This document shows, piece by piece, positions 47,995 through 64,000 of a stretch of DNA of 64,000 bases (its first letter is position 1; each line of letters starts with the position of its first letter). The notes below the pieces were generated by a model. The model saw nothing but the letters and a program-made list of their open reading frames with translations. It was not told the DNA's origin and did no database searches. Location of the stretch: the NCBI GenBank assembly GCA_013397845.1, contig VZTG01001869.1:1658594-1722593 (forward strand). Direction: 5' to 3'. The position numbers and the translations under genes are program-made. This DNA is from Melanocharis versteri (lineage: Eukaryota; Chordata; Aves; Passeriformes; Melanocharitidae).

Positions 47995-48392
47995 ATTGCT
48001 TCAGCTGATGGCAGAAGGGCCGTGAGCCCGGCGGCTGAGCCCGGCGACGCCAGCGAGGGGCAGCTCCGCGGGCTCCGGGCGATGTCTCCCTGAGGCGTCT
48101 TCCCTAGGCGCTCGTCCTCTCCATCGATGTCTCCGTGAGGCGTCTTCCCTAGCCGCTCGTCCCCTCCGTGACCGCGCCTGGAGGATTTTGAGGACTGTCG
48201 CGGAAAACACAAGGGAACGCTCCCGGAACGGCGGCTCCGCGGCCCGCGCGGCGGCCGGGACGGTTTGGCGGCGCACCGAGGCGGAAGAGGGCGGGCGCCA
48301 GCGTGTGCGGGAAGGCGGGGCCTGGCGGCGGGCGCGGGCCGGGGCTGCGCTCGGGGCACAACCCCACTCAGCCCCCCCCAGCCCCTGCGGAG
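47995..48392 (+). promoter_or_regulatory. CpG-rich promoter and 5' UTR of GTF2H2
   Basis: A sharply GC- and CpG-rich island (for example CGGCGGCTCCGCGGCCCGCGCGGCGG around 48227) directly upstream of the GTF2H2 ATG, as expected for a housekeeping gene. It contains a 45-bp tandem duplication. Frames running through it on both strands reflect base composition. Confidence 0.75.
48081..48170. repeat. Tandem duplication of a 45-bp unit in the GTF2H2 promoter
   Basis: Two adjacent copies, 48081-48125 and 48126-48170, both starting GATGTCTCC and sharing TGAGGCGTCTTCCCTAG and CGCTCGTC. They differ at about five positions. Confidence 0.85.
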
Positions 48393-59515
<11,123 letters not shown>

Positions 59516-61840
59516 TCTCATACCTTTTTAAAAATTGCTGTATCTTTGTCATTCTTGCATGAATATATTTTTTTTATTCAGCCATTGCTTTAACTGATGC
59601 ATCTTTGAACAAGAAGATGATTACAGAGAGGCGAGCAGTGGAATAGGTGCAAATTTTAATGTTGTAATGATTTTATTACTGTTAATATATACTTGAATTA
59701 TCTGTATCTATTTTCTTTGTTTCTGTCTAAAGAACTATGGCTTTTTCCAGCTGTTATTGTAATAACATGTATATTTGTAAATGTGAAAGTGATAAAACTG
59801 GTTTTTATGATAATGTGATGATTCATCTTGGTTTCATTACTTGTTCAAAAAGAAGCCCTGAAAATACATTTTACGCATCTATTGTTACAAACCTTTGATT
59901 TTGGTGGATGGTGGATTTCTGTAGATCAAAATATTCTTTTGTAAGAATTTAACAAAGATGTTTTTGAGCAATTAATTGGTGGACATTTCATGTATTAATT
60001 TCAAATATTATGAGTATTCACCTTGGCATTCGGTAAGGCAGCTCAAATACAGCTGTTTTAAATGTGCTGAAAACACATTTTAGGTTTTAATTGTGCAACT
60101 CAAAGCTAACTGAATTCTATTACTGCTGTGTCTGCAGCTCTCTGGTTTAAGTTTCAATTTTTTGTAGGAAGGTAAGGTTGCTGAAAGGCAATGAATCTGC
60201 AAAAGGACAAGACCTGAGTTAATACAAACTATTGTTTGATGGACTCAGTATTGAAGACAGAAAGAGCTGCTGTTTGGTTCTGAGGCTAGATTGAATTGAC
60301 AGAACTGCATGTCATCTTCTCTCCTTGGATAAACCCCTAGAGCAACCGACAGTAAGGTGGGTGCAGAAGGGGAAGTGTCCATCTTTACCTGAACTTTAAA
60401 GAATAGAAATGGAGACAAATGCAAGACTGCCATTTTGCAGTGTCTGTTCAAAGTGTGTTTGCAGCTTGAACCTGTGAGAATTGTAATGTGCTACACCTCA
60501 GCAAGAGGAGGTTACAGGTGCAGTGTCTGAAGCAGTACCTCACATTGGGTTTTCCAGAGTCACCTTGCGATGATAGTTAATACATCAGTGACTGAGTTGC
60601 TCTGGGTGTATGACTTAATTTTTGAGCTTTGTTTTTTGTCAGATTAGAAATGGCAATATAACAACTGAATCTTAACACAGAAACAAGCAAAAATCCCAAC
60701 CCCCTCCTCTTACATTAGTTCCATTTTTGATGCTCACCACATATAAACAATACATCTACTTTTCAGTTCTTACAGGCAGTTTTCATTCAATTGTTAGTAT
60801 AGCTCTCTCTATGCTTTTTCTACTGTTTGTGCCTGCAGGTTGGATAGAGTGCAGTCATTCTCTTGTGTTGGCAAAACAATGACTGTTGAGCATTGGCATC
60901 TCGCTTTGTGCTGAGTCAAACAATCCCTGTAAACCCTTCGTGCTGTCAGGTGGTTGCAGTGCCTATTACAGTAAGGGTGTCCTAAAAACTAGCAGAAGAA
61001 GGACATAGAGTGTTTGTTGTGGTCTAGCAGGCCATTACAAGCCAAACTAAATGCTCTGAGCATCTGGCTCTAGGATATTCTGATGCTGGTGACAGCCTCT
61101 TCAGTGTTTTCTGGTAGTATTTTCATCTTCGCTGTCAATACTTTCTCATGGAAAAAAAAGGGGGTTGTCAGACCACTTCAAATCCTTCTCTTGTGAGATA
61201 CCAAAATAACATACTCCTACGCAGCTTTTATTTCTGGAAGTAAAAACTGTTTAGAAATTGCAGCCATATACTCCATTATCAGCTTGTGGTCACAGCAGTA
61301 ATTTGGTTTGTATTTTCCTACCCTCCTCATTGGTAGAACAGTTCAAATTAGCTCCTGAAAAATCACTACTAAGGCAACATTTCTCTGGTGTATAAAGACT
61401 TTCATCTGTGTCCTGTGTATTTTTGTGAAATTTTTCCTCCACCTGTTCTCTTTGACTGAGATTCACTGGCTCTCAAGTCTCCCTTGCTTTTGGGAAGCTC
61501 CAACCTTCTTAATTCTTATTTTCTTATTTACTGTATCTGCCACAAGATCAGTCAATCAATGAGGTTATTAGGAGGCCTGTGAGAAATTCTTGTAGTTCTT
61601 GAAGATGCGTAAAAGGTTTCAGACTTAAAGTGCTGAAGGAAGAGAAAAAAAGACCAAAACACGCTGCGGTGGGGTTGAGGATGCAAGTGTGGCAAGAAGT
61701 TTGAGACTAGAGAGTGCTGCCATACGGAGGTGAGAGGATTTCAGAAAGGCAAGAGCCCTCACTTTCCTTCCAGTTTACATTTTCTTTGTAGGAGTAAAAA
61801 TTGCCATCTGTAATAACACGCATAGCTGATTTCCAACAGT
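59516..61840. other. GTF2H2 3' UTR and intergenic sequence
   Basis: AT-rich sequence after the GTF2H2 stop. No canonical AATAAA was found in the first kilobase, so the cleavage site is not placed. No conserved coding exon on either strand. Confidence 0.5.
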
Positions 61841-61844
61841 GGAA

Positions 61845-62215
61845 ATGCTGAAAGCCACTGGAGCAGGTGGATGCCTGAAGGAGGCTGTGACCTGTGGAAC
61901 GTCCACACTGTAGCAGGCTCTGTGGCTCCATGGAGAGAGGAGTCCATCCTGGAGCAGGTTTGCAATTTGTGACCCCTTGGGGGACTCATGCTGGAGCAGC
62001 CTGATCCTGAAAGACTGCACCCTATGGACAGGACCCGCACCGGAGCAGTTCTTTAGGAACTGCAGTCCTTAGGAAGGACCCACATTGGAGAAGTTCATGG
62101 AAGACTGTATCCCATGGGAGGAACCATCCTGGAGTAGGGGGAAAGCGTGAGGAGCCCTGCCCCAATGGAGAAGAAGCGGCAGAGTTGTGTGATGAATTGA
62201 GTACAGCCTCCATTT
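61845..62215. repeat. Avian LTR-type repeat with degenerate internal units
   Basis: Contains successive diverged copies of a unit of roughly 40-50 bases with the pattern GGAGCAG..., GAC(T)GCA, CC..ATGG, AGGACCCA (near 61955, 61995, 62040, 62090). I recognise this arrangement from passerine ERVL-type LTR sequence, but family and ends are uncertain. Confidence 0.5.
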
Positions 62216-63000
62216 CTCTTCATTGCTGGGGGGGATGGAGGTAGAGAAAATTGTAAATGAAGTTAAGTCCATAAAGAAGGAAGGGCTAGGAGGAAGATGT
62301 TTTAGGATTTGGTTTTATTTCTCATTAACGTACTTTAATTTGGCAGCAAATTAATTTCTCCTGTTTAAGTCTGTTTTGCCCAACAGTAACTGCTGAATAA
62401 TTATTTCCCTGTCCTTATCTTGACCCACAAGCCTTTCATTGTTTTCTCTCCCCTGTGCAGCTGAGGAGGGCAGTGATAGAGCAGATTTAGTGGGCACTTA
62501 CTGTCCAGACAGGGTCAACCACAGTAATTTTTCAAAATAGAGTAGGACTAGAAGACTTTATAACTATATAGCACTTTTTGGCTTGGGATTTGGATGAGAG
62601 AGGAATGTGACTTTTATAGCCAGTAAAAAAAACCAAAAACAACAGATTGGAGATCCTGGATTTAGAATCACTTTCCTAATGATTAATTTGTTTGGTAAAT
62701 GTCATAAATCTCTAAGATCCCTCAATTACTTGAGAAAACAAAGCTCTTTGTTGCTAGTTATATTAGCTTATATGCCCTAGCTGTTAAAACTCTGTATTTC
62801 CAAATGTTTTTGAATGTAATTCTTTTCTAATATAGTCTTAAAATTACGTTATACATAGGCCAGGGAAAATGTTGGGGTTTTTTTTCTGTAAGGAAATGCC
62901 AAGTCTGTCATAGTATCTTCCTTTATTTTTGACATACATTTCAGTATATATAGTGACTTAATTGCAGGAGTCACATCTTGTACGTAGGTGGACCATAAGG
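62216..63000. other. Intergenic sequence before the retrovirus
   Basis: AT-rich with no gene seen. The six bases before the LTR are ATAAGG, the candidate target-site duplication to look for after the 3' LTR outside the window. Confidence 0.5.
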
Positions 63001-63411
63001 TGTGGAGGAATGGTTGGAGAGACACAGTCATGGATCAACCAAAAAACTCTGCATGAGCAGAATCTAGACCACAGCAGGCCGCACGCCATGACTGTGACAT
63101 GGCTAATTTGCAGTAGGGCTGATACGTGCCTTTCAGCAGGGAAACTATGCCCTTAGCGATTAAGTTATGCAAGACAGAGAAGTGTGCCTGTGAGAAGAGG
63201 GGAAGAATTGCTACAACTGTAACCGCAAGGCAACTGAAGACGCAAACTGTAATCTTTGCAGTTTAGCCAATGAAATGTAGCTATTGAGCATAGCTAATGA
63301 ACTAATAGTATACATTGTACAAGAGATTCTGAATAAACAAAGCTTGCTTTATCAATCACATTGGTTGTCTTGCTTGCTTCCCTCCTGTCAATCCCGGACA
63401 CAACGACGACA
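63001..63411 (+). mobile_element. 5' LTR of an endogenous retrovirus
   Basis: A 411-bp element beginning TGTGGAGG and ending GACGACA (TGT...ACA ends). An AATAAA signal lies at 63332-63337, some 80 bases before the end, giving a U3-R-U5 layout. It sits two bases before a perfect-looking primer-binding site. The 5' boundary is inferred from the TG...CA rule because the 3' LTR is outside the window. Confidence 0.75.
63332..63337 (+). terminator. LTR polyadenylation signal
   Basis: AATAAA inside the LTR, placed as expected at the U3/R part of a compact retroviral LTR. Confidence 0.6.
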
Positions 63412-63413
63412 AA

Positions 63414-63431
63414 TGGTGACCCCGACGTGAT
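63414..63431 (+). other. Primer-binding site for tRNA-Trp
   Basis: TGGTGACCCCGACGTGAT is the complement of the 3' end of tRNA-Trp, the primer used by avian alpharetroviruses. It places the element in, or close to, the alpharetrovirus/class II endogenous retroviruses of birds. Confidence 0.85.
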
Positions 63432-63613
63432 ACAACGGGACAGCAGGAGAGCGGAGAAGCTCCGATAGCAGCGATCGGAGGGCGGAAGAACAGACGGAAC
63501 GCAGGCGTTCGTCTCTGATCCGTGCTCGGGCCAGGAAAACAGGAGTGCTCGCCGTCCGCTGAGGCTGCCCAAGGTAAAGGCTGCATACTAACTTACTAAA
63601 AGAGAAGCCGGCA

Positions 63614-64000
63614 ATGGAGAGTGAAGCAGCTCTTGATTTATTACGCTGTTTCTTAGAGAAACGGAAGGTTAAGGACATTGATTTAAAGAGGGAGTTGCCA
63701 GGGCTGGTAGCCTACGGAAAAGCACTAAGCTGCTTTAAGGACAGTAAAAATTTGTTTGTGCTAACAGAGTGGCGCGACTTGGGGGATAAGCTGTGGGACC
63801 AAGTTATTGATGGCTGCAAGGAAGCAAAAAAACTTAGTCGACCTTGGAGGGCGGTTATGAACTGTTTAGTACAACATCAAGTGGAAAAGAATGTAGCTGT
63901 GGTAGCTGCGACTCAGTTAGGGGAAACCGTCCCGATCCCCAGCAGATTACAATTAGGAATGGATTATTGCTCCCCCCCACATACCGGGTTAAAAGTACCC
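63614..64000 (+). CDS. gag: Endogenous retroviral Gag, N-terminal part, cut by window end
   Basis: The ATG follows the leader about 200 bases after the primer-binding site. The frame is open for all 129 codons to the window edge with no stop or frameshift. The product looks like a helical matrix-type N-terminus, rich in Lys, Leu and Trp. I judge it Gag from position after LTR and primer site plus composition, not from a certain family match. The lack of any break suggests a relatively young insertion. Whether the rest of the provirus is intact cannot be seen. Confidence 0.7.
   Translation, partial: MESEAALDLLRCFLEKRKVKDIDLKRELPGLVAYGKALSCFKDSKNLFVLTEWRDLGDKLWDQVIDGCKEAKKLSRPWRAVMNCLVQHQVEKNVAVVAATQLGETVPIPSRLQLGMDYCSPPHTGLKVP

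Overview
The window looks like vertebrate nuclear DNA from a bird, most probably a songbird. It has large intron-containing genes with GT/AG splice sites, many CR1 LINE fragments, avian LTR repeats and an endogenous retrovirus that uses a tRNA-Trp primer. The two conserved single-copy genes, MARVELD2 and GTF2H2, lie on the Z chromosome in birds, so the window is probably sex-chromosomal. Whether it is Z or a W gametologous copy cannot be decided from the sequence alone. The left half carries a PAK3-like kinase and Topors-like RING genes. PAK3-like kinases are known to have multiplied in zebra finch, and Topors-like genes also appear to be multi-copy in songbirds.

Left region (1-27000): a short intronless Topors-like RING gene (2181-3203, +) and a larger paralogue with two complete RING/Topors units fused in frame (24634-26733, +) flank a 13-exon PAK3-like kinase gene on the minus strand (17526 down to 8109). 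The kinase gene reads cleanly through every splice junction and has all catalytic motifs. It lacks the p21-binding (CRIB) region of true PAKs, has a hydrophobic N-terminus, and contains a tandem duplication of one 123-bp exon. Homology between the two Topors-like loci extends past both ends of the coding sequences, so they are segmental duplicates.

Middle (27000-36500): gene-poor, AT-rich sequence with CR1 pieces, one LTR-like repeat and simple repeats. Right region: MARVELD2 (tricellulin, 37275-43609, +) is complete from about human residue 45 to its stop. Its N-terminus is missing where a CR1 element and one undetermined base (N at 37274) abut the first coding exon. GTF2H2 (TFIIH p44, 48393-59515, +) is intact with 15 coding exons and 395 codons and starts in a CpG-rich promoter. 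No occludin gene lies between the two.

Right edge (63001-64000): the 5' LTR, a tRNA-Trp primer-binding site and an open gag start of an endogenous retrovirus that continues beyond the window. A perfect 238-bp tandem duplication split by an N (4689-5165) is probably an assembly artefact. No tRNA, rRNA or CRISPR features were seen.
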